64,000 nt of DNA from Oscillospiraceae bacterium (GCA_902779945.1 CACZDN010000008.1:1-64000), one strand, 5' to 3'; shown: positions 1 to 8,940, counted from the first letter of the stretch. Program-made: numbers and translations. Notes: generated by a model from the sequence alone, not told the origin.

Positions 1-96
1 TTTTCGCAGATGTACTTTGTGTACCTCAAGAAAAAGGCTCGAAATCAGGGCGCAAATTTTCCAGGAGATGCCGCAGGCGAATTGCGCGGTGTTGCC
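1..96 (-). repeat. Miniature inverted-repeat element, copy 1 (cut by window edge)
   Basis: Right-hand part of the 159-bp dispersed element described under the copies at 12938 and 34101. It ends GCGGTGTTGCC at position 96 and is followed by TTAT, which would be its target duplication. The left end lies outside the window. Strand is given relative to the orientation that starts GGCAACACCGCACAATCCGCC. Nothing recognisable lies between this copy and the dpaB stop codon. Confidence 0.85.
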
Positions 97-203
97 TTAT
101 AAAAAAAGTGACAGCCTTACCGTCAGACTATCACAGAGAGAAAGCCCTGTCAATTCACAGACAAGCGGGCCCTGTCAAGTATTTTTATGTTACGCTCACC
201 GCG

Positions 204-776
204 TCAGCACAGGATCGGCTGGAGCTGCTCACCCTGCAGGGCGGCGTCCAGCGCGGCTTCGAGGAGGGTGAAATCCGCCTGGAGGGAGCTCGGCTTCCTT
301 TGTGGATCGTCCTGCCGGAAGGGGACGAAGTAGACGCTTTTGCGGTTCAGGAGCCGCGCGATGTTCTCCGCCGAGCCGGACAGCCCGTCGTTGGTTGAAA
401 ACGCGATCAGCAGCGGCCTGCCGTTTCTGAGATGCGCCTTGGCCGCCATGGTGACGGCGCTGTCCGTGATCCCGCGGGCGAGCCTTGCGAGCGTGCTGCC
501 CGTGCACGGCGCGATCACGAGGGCGTCCATCGGCTGCGCCGGGCCCAGCGGCTCCGCCTGCGCGATCGTCGTCACGACCTCGCGGCCCGTGAGCTCCCGC
601 AGTCGTCTGATGTGCTCCGCCGCGGCGCCGAAGCGTGTGTCGGTGGCGGCCGCGGTCTCGCTCATGATGGGGACGAGCGCATAGCGCTCTGCAAGCTTTT
701 CCGCCTCCGGAAAGACCTGTGCGTAGGTGCAGTAGGACCCGCAGAGCGCAAGCCCCACCCGTTTTTTACTGTCCAT
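204..776 (-). CDS. dpaB: Dipicolinate synthase subunit B
   Basis: 190 residues, the usual length for DpaB (SpoVFB). The family is a flavoprotein-fold subunit that works with DpaA to turn the dihydrodipicolinate-pathway intermediate into dipicolinic acid, made in the mother cell and stored in the spore core. Visible are the N-terminal GLALCGSYCTYAQV loop, the central VIAPCTGSTLARLA motif and the MAAKAHLRN segment typical of this fold. The start has a GGGAGGAACGCC ribosome site and lies 11 bases inside the end of dpaA, so the two are translationally coupled. Its presence is the best sign in the window that the host sporulates. Confidence 0.93.
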   Translation of the reverse strand: MDSKKRVGLALCGSYCTYAQVFPEAEKLAERYALVPIMSETAAATDTRFGAAAEHIRRLRELTGREVVTTIAQAEPLGPAQPMDALVIAPCTGSTLARLARGITDSAVTMAAKAHLRNGRPLLIAFSTNDGLSGSAENIARLLNRKSVYFVPFRQDDPQRKPSSLQADFTLLEAALDAALQGEQLQPILC

Positions 777-1635
777 GGCGTTCCTCCCTTTCCCGTATCA
801 CGGCATAGACCGTATCCCGCATGAGAGAGGCTGCGGCACAGGGCGCGCTCCTGCCCGGAAGCCCTGCGGCATAGACGGCGCGCAGCCCCAGCTCCGCCGC
901 GCGCTCCCGGTCGAAGCCCGTCTCGGACGCGAGCTCCAGCAGCACACAGTCCGGCCGCAGCCGCTCCAGCGCCTCCTTCGGGATCACCGGCGCGGGCACG
1001 GTGTTGATGAGATAATCCAGTTCCCCGGCGTGCTCCGCGATCTCCCCGAACGGGCAGGCGCGAAGCCCGAAGCCCTCGGCCGCCGCCCGGTCCCCGGCCT
1101 TGCGCGCGGCGACCAGGGTCTCGCACCCGAGCGCGCGCAGTCTCGGCGCGAGCTGCGAGGCGATCCGGCCCCAGCCGGTGACCAGCGCGCGGCCCTTCCA
1201 GAGACTGCGCGGGCTTTCCCGGATCAGAACGCCGACCGCTCCCTCCGCGGTCAGCGCCGCGTTGCCGACGGTGAAGTCCCGCCGGGTCATCAGGTCGCAG
1301 ACCGAGAGACCGGCCCGCACCGCTTCAAGCGCCGTCTCCTGCTCCAGCCGTCCGCCGCACAGGGTCTGCCCCGGCCACAGCGCCGTCAGCAGCTCCTCCG
1401 TCCGGATACGCTGCACCGAGAGAGGGGAGAGCACCTCGCCGTCCTTCTCCGCAGGCAGCCCCAGCAGCACCCAGTCCGCCCCGTAGACGCAGGCGTCCAG
1501 CGAGCTGCACGGCACGACCCGCTGCGGCAGCGCCGCCTTCTCGAGCGCGAAGCTCCGCACCGTATGTCCGTCCCCGGCCAGGAGCGCCGCCAGCCATCCG
1601 GCTCGCGCGTCCCCGCCGATCACCGCAAATTTCAA
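766..1635 (-). CDS. dpaA: Dipicolinate synthase subunit A
   Basis: 289 residues from a TTG start. It is the NAD(P)-binding partner of DpaB in dipicolinate synthesis. The N-terminus KFAVIGGDARAG is the expected first strand and loop, and a second Rossmann-type motif, GWGRIASQLAPRLRALG, lies near residue 150. I chose TTG at 1635 because it follows GGAGGTGGTGCC at good spacing and gives the family-typical start MKFAVIGGD; a GTG at 1644 in the same frame would add three residues. dpaA and dpaB overlap and form a two-gene unit. A sporulation sigma factor is the known regulator in Bacillus, but no promoter was identified here. Confidence 0.92.
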   Translation of the reverse strand: MKFAVIGGDARAGWLAALLAGDGHTVRSFALEKAALPQRVVPCSSLDACVYGADWVLLGLPAEKDGEVLSPLSVQRIRTEELLTALWPGQTLCGGRLEQETALEAVRAGLSVCDLMTRRDFTVGNAALTAEGAVGVLIRESPRSLWKGRALVTGWGRIASQLAPRLRALGCETLVAARKAGDRAAAEGFGLRACPFGEIAEHAGELDYLINTVPAPVIPKEALERLRPDCVLLELASETGFDRERAAELGLRAVYAAGLPGRSAPCAAASLMRDTVYAVIREREERHGQ

Positions 1636-1718
1636 AGGCACCACCTCCGCATTATCCTATGCCGGACAGTGCGGGGCGGTGAAACAGGGGAGAGGAGCGG
1701 CCCGGACCTGCGCTGCCG

Positions 1719-2684
1719 TTACCGCTCCTGCTCCTCCCAGGTGCGCGCGCTGATGATGTAGCGCGGGCGCTGCTTGGTCTCCATGTAGATCTTGCCGACG
1801 TACTCGGCGATGATGCCGAGGCAGACGAGCTGCACGCCGCTGACAAAGCAGATGATGCAGGTCATGCTGGCCCAGCCGGCGACCGACCTGCCGCACAGCG
1901 CGGTGATCAGCGCCCAGATGCAGAACGCGAAGCTCACCAGCGCGATCACGAGGCCGATCCCGAAAATCAGGCGCAGTGGCTTGACGGAGAGGCTTGTCAC
2001 TCCGTCCACCGCCAGGGCGATCATCTTTTTGAGCGGGTAGTGGCTCTCCCCGGCGACGCGCTCGGAGCGCGTGAAGCTCACCGTGGTGGACTTGAAGCCC
2101 ACCAGGGGCACGAGGCCGCGCAGGTAGAGGTTGACCTCCCTGAAGTTTGCAAACTCATTGAGCGCTCGGGCGCTGATGAGTCGGTAGTCCCCGTGGTTGA
2201 AGATGACCTCCGCCCCCATCATGGCGAGGAATTTGTAGAAGCTCTCCGCGGTGAAGCGCTTGAAGAAGGTGTCCGAGTCCCGGTTGTCGCGCACGCCGTA
2301 TACCAGCTCGCAGCCGTCGAGATAGGCGTCCACCATCTTGTCCATGGCGTTGATGTCATCCTGGCCGTCGCAGTCGATGGAGATGGTGATGTCGCACTTG
2401 TCGCGGGCCTCCATGAGTCCGGCCAGCACCGCGTTCTGGTGGCCGCGGTTGCGGCTCTGGCTGATGCCGATATAGTGCTCGTCCTCTTTGGCGAGCATAC
2501 GGATGATCTCCCAGGTACGGTCGCGGCTGCCGTCGTTGACGAAGAGGACGCGGCTGTCCGCGGAGATCTTGCCCTCGGATGCAAGCTGGAGGAGCTTGTC
2601 CCGGAAGCCCGGCGCGGTGATGGGCAGGACCTTCTCTTCGTTATAACAGGGGATGACAATAAAAAGTCTCGGTACTTTGGTCAT
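1719..2684 (-). CDS. Family 2 glycosyltransferase, GtrB/DPM1-like, membrane anchored
   Basis: 321 residues. The catalytic GT-A domain fills the first ~225: IVIPCYNEE at the nucleotide-binding edge, FVNDGSRD, and the metal-binding SIDCDGQDD. Two C-terminal membrane helices follow (about 228-255 and 262-290), then a short cytoplasmic tail GKIYMETKQRP, the arrangement of GtrB/ArnC-type enzymes that load a sugar onto undecaprenyl phosphate. The start overlaps the stop of the upstream GT-C-like gene by ATGA and has an AAAGGAG site. Together they look like a charging enzyme plus a membrane transferase that uses the lipid-linked sugar on the outer face. The sugar is unknown. Confidence 0.88.
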   Translation of the reverse strand: MTKVPRLFIVIPCYNEEKVLPITAPGFRDKLLQLASEGKISADSRVLFVNDGSRDRTWEIIRMLAKEDEHYIGISQSRNRGHQNAVLAGLMEARDKCDITISIDCDGQDDINAMDKMVDAYLDGCELVYGVRDNRDSDTFFKRFTAESFYKFLAMMGAEVIFNHGDYRLISARALNEFANFREVNLYLRGLVPLVGFKSTTVSFTRSERVAGESHYPLKKMIALAVDGVTSLSVKPLRLIFGIGLVIALVSFAFCIWALITALCGRSVAGWASMTCIICFVSGVQLVCLGIIAEYVGKIYMETKQRPRYIISARTWEEQER

Positions 2685-4096
2685 GGAAGACTCCTTTCCT
2701 CCCCGGTCAGACCGAGGACGGCGATGATGATGAGAACAGGGATGAGCGAATAGTGATAGCGGTCGGCGACCTCCACCAGCATATGCGCCAGCGTCAGCCC
2801 CAGAAAATACAGCGGCAGCAGCAGCCCCGGCGACAGTGCGCGCGAGCGGATCATGCGCAGCACGCCGAGAATCCCGGCGAGGAAGACCCCGTAATAGAAC
2901 ACGTTGCAGATGACCATGCAGAGCTTCACAAAGCGCTCCGGTCTCGTGAAGCGGTAGGTGTAGCCGCCAAGCTGGTCCGCCCCGAGGAAGGAGAAGAGCT
3001 TGACGGAGAGCAGGGCCCGGAAGTCGATCCCGGCGGCAAGGCGCTCTCTGATGTGGGGGATCATGCTCCGCTGCGCCTCGTCCGCGCTCTGACCCTGCCG
3101 GAGATAGGCCGTGAGCAGGTCCATGTCCGCGTCAGTATAGCGGCCGCCGGTCTCCTCGTTGAGGCCGACGTAGATGTTGTACCAGGGCACCGAGGCGGCC
3201 TCCTGGCCGAGGGTGCGCTCGACATGCCCGTCCCAGAGCAGAAGGGCCCCGCGGTAGAGCCCCAGCATCACGGCGAGGATCAGCAGCCACCTGGCCCAGA
3301 GACGCAGGTCCTTCGCCTCGTCCCCGCGCAGGAAGACGAGCAGGAGCGTGAGGGCGATCAGCAGGATCGGGGCGATGGGCCGCACGATGTTGACCGCCGC
3401 GAGCAGCAGTCCCAGAAGCGCAAGGCCGCAGGCGGCGGGCACGGAGCCCGCGCGCAGCTCCTTTTCCAGCCGCAGGAAGAGGTAAAAAAACAGCAGGATC
3501 AAAAAAGTGTAGATCGGCTCCGAGAACACGAGCGAGCCCAGCATCAGCTTGCACGGGGCGACGGCCCAGAGCAGCGCCGCGAGAAAGGCGGCCCTTTCGG
3601 AGACGAGCTCCTCTGTGAGAAGCCAGATGAGTCCGCAGCTCAAGGCGGTCAGGACGGCGTTGAGCACCGTGACCGCGAAGACGGACTCCCCGAACACCCG
3701 CACGAGACCGCTCAGAACCGTCGCCGTGCCGAGGATGTGCGGGTACATGGCAACATACCAGGCGTCCGGGATCGGCGCGCCCTTCGCCAGCGCACACGCC
3801 ACGTCCCAGTATTCGGCGTAGTCGCTGAAGGGCTCGATGCGCACGGCGATCACCCAGGCGAGGTTCAGAACAAGGCACAGCAGCATCGCCCAGATGACGG
3901 CGTGCTTCGGCGGCGCCAGCCTGTATTTCCGCAAAAGCGCATACAGGCACGCGCACCACGCCCCGCCCGGGATGAGCGCCGCAAGATAGGAGCGCGCCGT
4001 CAGCCCCTCGCGCAGGACAAGCCCCAGCGTGAGCAGCAGCAGCGCGAGCAGGACGCCCAGCATGATTCTCTTGAAAAAAACGGAGGCTCTCTCCAT
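2681..4096 (-). CDS. Polytopic membrane glycosyltransferase, GT39/ArnT-like
   Basis: 471 residues with about 11-12 predicted membrane helices. The first extracytoplasmic loop carries the acidic pair of the GT-C fold (PFSDYAEYW, about residue 90) followed by PHILG, as in the PMT/ArnT superfamily. These enzymes move a sugar from a polyprenyl-phosphate donor to a cell-surface acceptor. The start has a GGGAGATCGCC site. The ATGA overlap with the downstream GT2 gene supports a shared pathway. The acceptor cannot be read from sequence; wall polymer or protein are both possible. Confidence 0.8.
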   Translation of the reverse strand: MERASVFFKRIMLGVLLALLLLTLGLVLREGLTARSYLAALIPGGAWCACLYALLRKYRLAPPKHAVIWAMLLCLVLNLAWVIAVRIEPFSDYAEYWDVACALAKGAPIPDAWYVAMYPHILGTATVLSGLVRVFGESVFAVTVLNAVLTALSCGLIWLLTEELVSERAAFLAALLWAVAPCKLMLGSLVFSEPIYTFLILLFFYLFLRLEKELRAGSVPAACGLALLGLLLAAVNIVRPIAPILLIALTLLLVFLRGDEAKDLRLWARWLLILAVMLGLYRGALLLWDGHVERTLGQEAASVPWYNIYVGLNEETGGRYTDADMDLLTAYLRQGQSADEAQRSMIPHIRERLAAGIDFRALLSVKLFSFLGADQLGGYTYRFTRPERFVKLCMVICNVFYYGVFLAGILGVLRMIRSRALSPGLLLPLYFLGLTLAHMLVEVADRYHYSLIPVLIIIAVLGLTGEERSLP

Positions 4097-4146
4097 GGCG
4101 ATCTCCCTGATCGTAGCATATACTTGTCGGCCCGGATAATACCCCT

Positions 4147-4202
4147 GTCATTCCGGGCGCTGCGAAGATTTTTCAGATCCTTCGACTCCGCTCAGGATGA
4201 CA
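4147..4202. repeat. GTCATYCTGAG palindromic repeat, family B, copy 1
   Basis: Imperfect palindrome starting GTCATTCCGG and ending CTCAGGATGACA, with GAAG/CTTCGACT-like arms inside. The same GTCATCCTGAG...GAAGGATC unit recurs at 15982, 18566, 23103, 35398 and 48100, always between genes. This kind of palindrome is common in many bacterial phyla; its role is unclear. Confidence 0.75.
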
Positions 4203-4213
4203 AGCCCCGATGC

Positions 4214-4429
4214 TTACTCCGGCCTTTTGCCCTTTCTCGGCAGGGGGTGCTTTTTCCCGTCGGGGGTCTGGATCCAGGTGTTCTCCAGAAGCTCGATGGT
4301 GCCGCGGCGAAATGCCGCGATGTACTCTTTCCGCAGGGCGTCGCGCTCGGCAAGCTCCTCCCCGGTCAGCGCCCGCTCCTTCGCGAGACGGGCAAGGGCG
4401 TTGATGCGGTCGATTTTCGCTTTTTCCAT
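4214..4429 (-). CDS. DUF896 (UPF0291, YnzC-like) protein
   Basis: 71 residues, matching the 70-80 residue DUF896 family. The N-terminal half is a helical hairpin with INALARLAK and LTGEELAERDALRKEYI, the family signature; the basic C-terminus ends in KKHPLPRKGK. Bacillus YnzC is a small cytoplasmic protein in the LexA regulon; its biochemical role is unsettled. The gene begins three bases after the stop of the HD-domain gene and is the last member of that minus-strand unit. Confidence 0.85.
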   Translation of the reverse strand: MEKAKIDRINALARLAKERALTGEELAERDALRKEYIAAFRRGTIELLENTWIQTPDGKKHPLPRKGKRPE

Positions 4430-4432
4430 ATG

Positions 4433-5023
4433 CTAATCCTCTATGGTGCCCAGCTCGTCGAGCGTCAGCTCGAAGGCCGGGATGAAATACAGCAGGAAGT
4501 AGTCCACCTCCGGGAGATGGTAGTTTTCCAGCGCCTCGCGGGTCTGGCGCTCGGCCGACAGAAAGTCGCTGTTGCCGGCCTTGCGTTCCTCGATGCACTT
4601 GATGTAGGCCGAGAGCTTGTCCGCCGCCTTGACGAGATCGTGGCAGCGCGCCGCCGTCTCCCCCGTGAGATACGGGGCGAACGCCCCCTTCAGCTCGTCC
4701 GGCAGGGTCGAGAGGAGCTTGTCGCTGGCAAGGCTCTCCACCTCGCGGTACGCGCCCTTGATCTGGGCGCTGTGGTATTTGATGGGCGTGGGCAGGTCGC
4801 CGGTCAGGATCTCGGAGCAGTCGTGGTAGAGGGCGACGACGGCATACTCCTCGGGATTGCAGGGAATGCCGTACACGTCCCGCCGGATGACGCCCAGGGC
4901 GTGGGCGATGACCGCCACGGCGTGGCTGTGCTCCTGGATATTCTCGGGCATGGCGTTGCGCATGAGGCTCCAGCGTCCGATGTAGCGCATACGCGAGAGA
5001 TAGGCAAAAAAGTTATAGCTCAT
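4433..5023 (-). CDS. YfbR-like HD-domain 5'-deoxynucleotidase
   Basis: 196 residues, the size of E. coli YfbR, a metal-dependent 5'-nucleotidase specific for deoxyribonucleoside monophosphates. Metal ligands are visible in order: His in NIQEHSHAVAV, the HD pair in ALYHDCSEIL and the late Asp in LVKAADKLSAYI. RWSLMRN near the N-terminus matches the family substrate loop. It has a GAGGAGG site and its ATG overlaps the stop of the upstream membrane protein. A role in dNTP pool control is known for the family; why it sits with a glycosyltransferase-like gene is not clear. Confidence 0.87.
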   Translation of the reverse strand: MSYNFFAYLSRMRYIGRWSLMRNAMPENIQEHSHAVAVIAHALGVIRRDVYGIPCNPEEYAVVALYHDCSEILTGDLPTPIKYHSAQIKGAYREVESLASDKLLSTLPDELKGAFAPYLTGETAARCHDLVKAADKLSAYIKCIEERKAGNSDFLSAERQTREALENYHLPEVDYFLLYFIPAFELTLDELGTIED

Positions 5024-6924
5024 GAATCAGCCTCCTCTTTGTCAAGCAGGGTGAGCCGTTCTTCCACCCGGTAGAGCCGCTTGTCCGCGGGCTCCGATCC
5101 CGGGGCGAAGAGCGACGAATAGTTCTCCAGAAAATAGTCGTCGATGTGTTCAAGATAGAGATAGTCGTAGCCCTCGTGCAGCTCGTCCATCCACTCCCCG
5201 GCGCTCAGATAGTGGTCGGGGTAGATGCCGTTTCCCACCGTGATGGCCGTCTTGCCGAGAAACCATGCGTGCAGCGGGATGCCGGTGTTGGGCCGCAGGA
5301 TGTAGCGCACGCCGTAATACTCCTCGCCCCAGCTGCCCTGGTTGATCCAGTAGACGCGCGCGGGGCGGCCGCCCGTCTCCCCGGCGAGCCGCGCGGTCAT
5401 GGCGCGGTACTCCATGTAGGTGGGGTTCAGGTCCCGCATGTCCGTGCGGCGCAGCACGTCCAGCGCTCTGCCAAAGGGGGACAGCACGAGCAGCACCGCG
5501 ACCGCAAGGCAGAGGGAGAGCCGCCCCGTGTCGGCCTCGGTGAAAAAACGCACCAGACTCAGAAGCGCCGCCGTGTATACCGCGTAGAGGACGATGCCGA
5601 TATAGCGGTCCAGGGATGCGAGCTTGAGGGCCTCCCAGTAGTCAAACTTGAAGATATAGGTGTAGCACATGCTGATATAATATCCCGCCGTGATCAGCAG
5701 CAGGACCCAGGGCAGAACGCGCACCGCCGGCCGAAGCCGGGGGCAGCGGCGGCTCATCCCGTACGCGAGGGCGAACAGCGCCGCCGCGGAGAAGAGGAGG
5801 AGCAGCCAGTAGGGGCACGGGAAGCCCTTGACGCGCACCGTGTCCGTGAAGAGGCGGGCATAGTAGTCGTCATGCACGATCTGCTGCCAGCTCTCGCCCT
5901 CCCGGTGGAGCATGAGGCGCAGGATGAGCCCGAAGTCCACCGCGCCCTCCTTGCTCGAAAAGCTCTGCGTCACGCCGTCGAGCGCCTTGCGCAGCGTCCA
6001 CAGCCCGACGGGGCCGAGGACCGCGAGCGCCGCGCCGGCGAACTTCCGGGGCCGTCTCTCGCCTCTGCGCAGCAGCAGCTCGCCGCTGTAGGCCGCGGCG
6101 AGGAAGAAGGCCAGCAGCAGCCCCGCGGGCTTTGCCAGCACGAGCATCACACAGGCGGAGAAGACATAGAGCTCATAGCGCGCCCGCTCCTTCTGCGGCT
6201 CCGTGAACACCGCGGCGAGACCGCCGCCGAGGGCCGCGCAGAGGAAGGGGTCGATGTACAGGGAGCAGTAGGGCTGGCTCGCGTCCATCATCAGCGGGCA
6301 CAGCAGCACCAGCGCCGCGGCGAGGGCAAGGCGCAGCGGCCTTTTATAGTCCAATGCGCGCAGGAAGGGAAAGCTGAACGAGAGCAGAAAGCTCTGATAC
6401 GCCGCGTACATCACCCACTCGGTATAGCCCTTGCCGGGGTTCAGCAGGCTGTAGAGGCGCAGGAAGAGATATTCCATCAGCCCCATGCCGGGCGGGTAGG
6501 CGGGAAAGTCCGTCGCGCAGACCTTTGCCGAGGGGAGCAGGTCCGCGTAGTACATGGCCTTGACGCTGTCGGCCCAGTGGGTCATCTCGTCGATGCGCAT
6601 GGGCAGGCGGCCGTAGTTGAGCGCGAAGAGCAGCGCGAGGACCGCGGCGAACAGGAGCGCCGCGGGCGTGAACACACGGCCGGCGGCCCCCGCCCGCCGC
6701 CCTGTCCAGGCCATCCCATGGAGTCCGGCGGCGAGGGCGCAGAGAACGTACACGCCGGTCAGAAGCCGCCCCATCACGCCGAAGACGAACAGGACGAGGA
6801 CCGCGCCGGTCAGCCAGACGGGCAGCGCCTCCTCAAAGCGCAACCCAAAGCGCGCCGCGGCGAAGACGGCCCCGGCCGACAAAAGCAGCAGGCACACAAA
6901 ATAAAACAGCAAAACCGACCACAT
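5020..6924 (-). CDS. Large polytopic membrane protein, GT-C glycosyltransferase-like
   Basis: 634 residues from the ATG at 6924, which has GGAGGAAAACGCT upstream; an in-frame ATG at 6981 has no ribosome site and was not used. About 12-13 membrane helices fill residues 1-480. A short loop after the third or fourth helix holds RIDEMTHWA followed by YPPGMGLMEYLF, which resembles the acidic loop of GT-C transferases. The last ~140 residues (RVYWINQGSWGEEYYG onward) look like a soluble outer-face domain. It leads a three-gene unit with the HD nucleotidase and the DUF896 protein. Family assignment below GT-C level is not possible here. Confidence 0.7.
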   Translation of the reverse strand: MWSVLLFYFVCLLLLSAGAVFAAARFGLRFEEALPVWLTGAVLVLFVFGVMGRLLTGVYVLCALAAGLHGMAWTGRRAGAAGRVFTPAALLFAAVLALLFALNYGRLPMRIDEMTHWADSVKAMYYADLLPSAKVCATDFPAYPPGMGLMEYLFLRLYSLLNPGKGYTEWVMYAAYQSFLLSFSFPFLRALDYKRPLRLALAAALVLLCPLMMDASQPYCSLYIDPFLCAALGGGLAAVFTEPQKERARYELYVFSACVMLVLAKPAGLLLAFFLAAAYSGELLLRRGERRPRKFAGAALAVLGPVGLWTLRKALDGVTQSFSSKEGAVDFGLILRLMLHREGESWQQIVHDDYYARLFTDTVRVKGFPCPYWLLLLFSAAALFALAYGMSRRCPRLRPAVRVLPWVLLLITAGYYISMCYTYIFKFDYWEALKLASLDRYIGIVLYAVYTAALLSLVRFFTEADTGRLSLCLAVAVLLVLSPFGRALDVLRRTDMRDLNPTYMEYRAMTARLAGETGGRPARVYWINQGSWGEEYYGVRYILRPNTGIPLHAWFLGKTAITVGNGIYPDHYLSAGEWMDELHEGYDYLYLEHIDDYFLENYSSLFAPGSEPADKRLYRVEERLTLLDKEEADS

Positions 6925-7071
6925 AGCGTTTTCCTCCGAAATCCGTACCGGTATTCTACCATGCCGCGCTGCAGATTTCAACCATGGGCGGAGAAACGAG
7001 GGGGGCTGAGGCCCCTCTGAACTCCCTGAGGGGTTTTTGTGAAACGCCCGCGCGTATTTACAAGCAATGTG

Positions 7072-7100
7072 TGGACTTTTCGCGAAGGCTGCTGTATAAT
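7072..7100 (+). promoter_or_regulatory. Sigma-A-type promoter for the Pro-Thr-linker membrane protein
   Basis: TGGACT, a 17-base spacer and a perfect TATAAT at 7095-7100, about 55 bases before the start codon. The region just upstream (about 7000-7045) holds a GAGGCCCCTCTGA...CTGAGGGG palindrome resembling the one near 15915. Confidence 0.65.
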
Positions 7101-7154
7101 ATCCAAGATACGCGGCTGCGAAGAGCCCGCGCTGCCTTAAAAAGGAGATACGTT

Positions 7155-7838
7155 ATGCGAAAAGGAAGAATCAAAGCGCTCTTGTTTATCGTCATTTTTC
7201 TGCTGGTGATGGCCACGGCCATTACCCTGCTTCTGGATATGGAGTCTGAACGGAGGGAGGTTGAGCAGCTCGGCTATGATCCCTACGCGGCCACCCCGAC
7301 GCCGACCGCGCCGCCCGTCGTGACCCAGGCCCCGGTCTCCACCATCATGCCGACCCCGTACCAGCCGACGCCGGCCCCCACGCCCGTGCCGACGCCGACG
7401 CCGGCCCCCACGCCGGTCCCGACGCCGACGCCCGTGCCCTTCGGCCAGACCATCGGCTCCGGCGTCTTCGAGTCCGAGACCGGCGTCCCGCTGAACATAC
7501 ACGCCGTCTGGACGGCAAAGACCCTGGATGAAAACCGCGTCTGCGTGCGGGTGGAGGTCTCGCTGGTCTCTTATTCGCTGCAGATCATCGCCGCGCACAA
7601 CGCCGTCAACGTCAGCGTGGGCGACAGCTACCAGTCTTCCGACACGCCGGACGTGAATCTGGACGACAACGCCGCGCTCCACACCACCCCCATCGCCGTC
7701 ACGGACCACATCATCGAGCTGCCGGCCGGCCAGTCGCACAGCTTCCCGGTGCAGATCCAGTACCTCTTCCGCGGGGTGTACTTCAACCAGGAGATCGACA
7801 CCATCGAGTGCGGCGGCAGCATCCAGCTCTCGCGCTGA
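7155..7838 (+). CDS. Membrane-anchored protein with Pro-Thr-rich linker, function unknown
   Basis: 227 residues from the ATG at 7155, which follows AAAAGGAGATACGTT. The short basic N-terminus and a single helix (about 7-26) indicate an anchor or uncleaved signal. Residues about 45-97 are a low-complexity linker of TPTP/APTPVP units, typical of cell-wall-spanning spacers. The remaining ~130 residues form a beta-rich domain (NIHAVWTAKTL, VRVEVSLVSYSL, HSFPVQIQYLF) with one cysteine near the end. I do not recognise the domain. It has its own promoter and lies 104 bases before nth. Confidence 0.75.
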   Translation: MRKGRIKALLFIVIFLLVMATAITLLLDMESERREVEQLGYDPYAATPTPTAPPVVTQAPVSTIMPTPYQPTPAPTPVPTPTPAPTPVPTPTPVPFGQTIGSGVFESETGVPLNIHAVWTAKTLDENRVCVRVEVSLVSYSLQIIAAHNAVNVSVGDSYQSSDTPDVNLDDNAALHTTPIAVTDHIIELPAGQSHSFPVQIQYLFRGVYFNQEIDTIECGGSIQLSR

Positions 7839-7942
7839 ACCGGTCCCGGAGCCGGCAAAAGCCGCCTGTCACCGCGGGGGAAGGCCCCGCCGGATTCCGG
7901 ACCCTTGCACAGCCCCACGCAAAACGGGAGGAGAGACCGACC

Positions 7943-8578
7943 ATGAGAACACCCGAACAGGTCAGCGAGATCGTGCGCCTGCTGCTGGAGGAATATCCCG
8001 AGGCGGGATGCACCCTCGACTGGGGCAGGGATTACGAGCTGCTGTTTTCCGTGCGCCTCGCCGCCCAGTGTACGGACGAGCGCGTCAACCATATCACCCC
8101 TGCCCTCTTTGAACGCTTCCCGACGCTCGAGGCCTTCGCGGAGGCGGACGTGCAGGAGGTGGAGCGCTGCGTCCACTCCTGCGGCTTCTACCGCGCCAAG
8201 GCGAGGGACATCGTCGCCTGCGCCCGGGTGCTGCTCGAGAAGTACGGCGGCGAGCTGCCGCGCACCATGGAGGAGCTGACGGCCCTGCCCGGCGTCGGGC
8301 GCAAGACCGCAAACCTCATCCTCGGGGACGTGTTCAAGGTCCCCGGCTCCACGGTGGTGGACACCCACTGTATCCGGCTCACGAACCGCATGGGACTGGT
8401 GGACGGGCTCAAGGACCCGGCAAAGATCGAGATGGCGCTGCGCAGGCTCCTGCCGCCGGAGAAATCCTCGGACTTCTGCCACTGTCTCGTTCTCCACGGC
8501 AGGGCGGTCTGCGACGCGAGAAAGCCCCGGTGCGAGGCCTGCTGCGTCCGCCACCTGTGCCGGCACTTCTCGGGATAA
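7943..8578 (+). CDS. nth: Endonuclease III (DNA glycosylase/AP lyase)
   Basis: 211 residues, the normal size of Nth. It removes oxidised pyrimidines and nicks the abasic site in base excision repair. The helix-hairpin-helix LPGVGRKTANLIL contains the catalytic Lys, and VVDTHCIRLTNRMGL supplies the catalytic Asp. Four cysteines in C-x6-C-x2-C-x5-C spacing at the C-terminus form an intact 4Fe-4S site. The start at 7943 follows GGGAGGAGAGACC; an upstream in-frame start was rejected because it runs into the preceding gene. No operon partner is evident. Confidence 0.95.
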   Translation: MRTPEQVSEIVRLLLEEYPEAGCTLDWGRDYELLFSVRLAAQCTDERVNHITPALFERFPTLEAFAEADVQEVERCVHSCGFYRAKARDIVACARVLLEKYGGELPRTMEELTALPGVGRKTANLILGDVFKVPGSTVVDTHCIRLTNRMGLVDGLKDPAKIEMALRRLLPPEKSSDFCHCLVLHGRAVCDARKPRCEACCVRHLCRHFSG

Positions 8579-8640
8579 GACTCCCTCAGTCACGGCGCTT
8601 GCGTGAGACGCGCCGTGCCAGCTCCCTCAGAGAGGGAGCC
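8579..8640. repeat. CTCCCTCA-type palindromic intergenic repeat
   Basis: CTCCCTCAGTCACGGCG...CGCCGTGCCAGCTCCCTCAGAGAGGGAGC: an outer ACGGCG/CGCCGT stem and an inner GCTCCCTC/GAGGGAGC stem. It fills the gap between nth and the ACT-domain gene. A related palindrome is at 53757. Confidence 0.6.
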
Positions 8641-8661
8641 TGTAAGGAAAGGATTGAAAGT

Positions 8662-8931
8662 ATGAAAGCAATCGTCAGTGTGTTCGCGCAGGACAGCAAG
8701 GGAATTATCGCGTATGTGACGCGGCTGCTTGCCGAGAAGGAGATCAACATCCTCGACATCAGCCAGACCATTCTGCAGGAGTATTTCGCCATGATCATGC
8801 TGGTGGATCTCAGCGACTGCGGCATGTCCTTTGTGGAGCTCAGCAGCTTCCTCGAGGCCAGGGGCCGCGAGCGCGGTCTGGACGTGCACATCCAGCGTCA
8901 GGACATCTTTGACGCCATGCACAGGGTCTGA
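8662..8931 (+). CDS. ACT domain protein (UPF0237)
   Basis: 89 residues making a single ACT domain: KAIVSVFAQDSKGIIAYVTRLLAEKEINILDISQT is the classic beta-alpha-beta ligand-binding half, written here only to show the family pattern in pieces (SVFAQDSKGIIA; NILDISQTI). Stand-alone members are thought to bind amino acids or similar small molecules. It sits nine bases before the PFL-like (UPF0210) gene, an arrangement found across Firmicutes, Bacteroidetes and archaea, and heads a unit that continues into the iron transporter. AAGGAAAGGATTGAAAG precedes the start. Confidence 0.9.
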   Translation: MKAIVSVFAQDSKGIIAYVTRLLAEKEINILDISQTILQEYFAMIMLVDLSDCGMSFVELSSFLEARGRERGLDVHIQRQDIFDAMHRV

Positions 8932-8940
8932 GGTGGCGGC

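Noticed and set aside
7283-7440. Tandem DNA repeat in the TPTP-coding region as a separate element
   Set aside because: It is the codon-level reflection of a Pro-Thr linker inside the protein at 7155 and is not a mobile or intergenic repeat.
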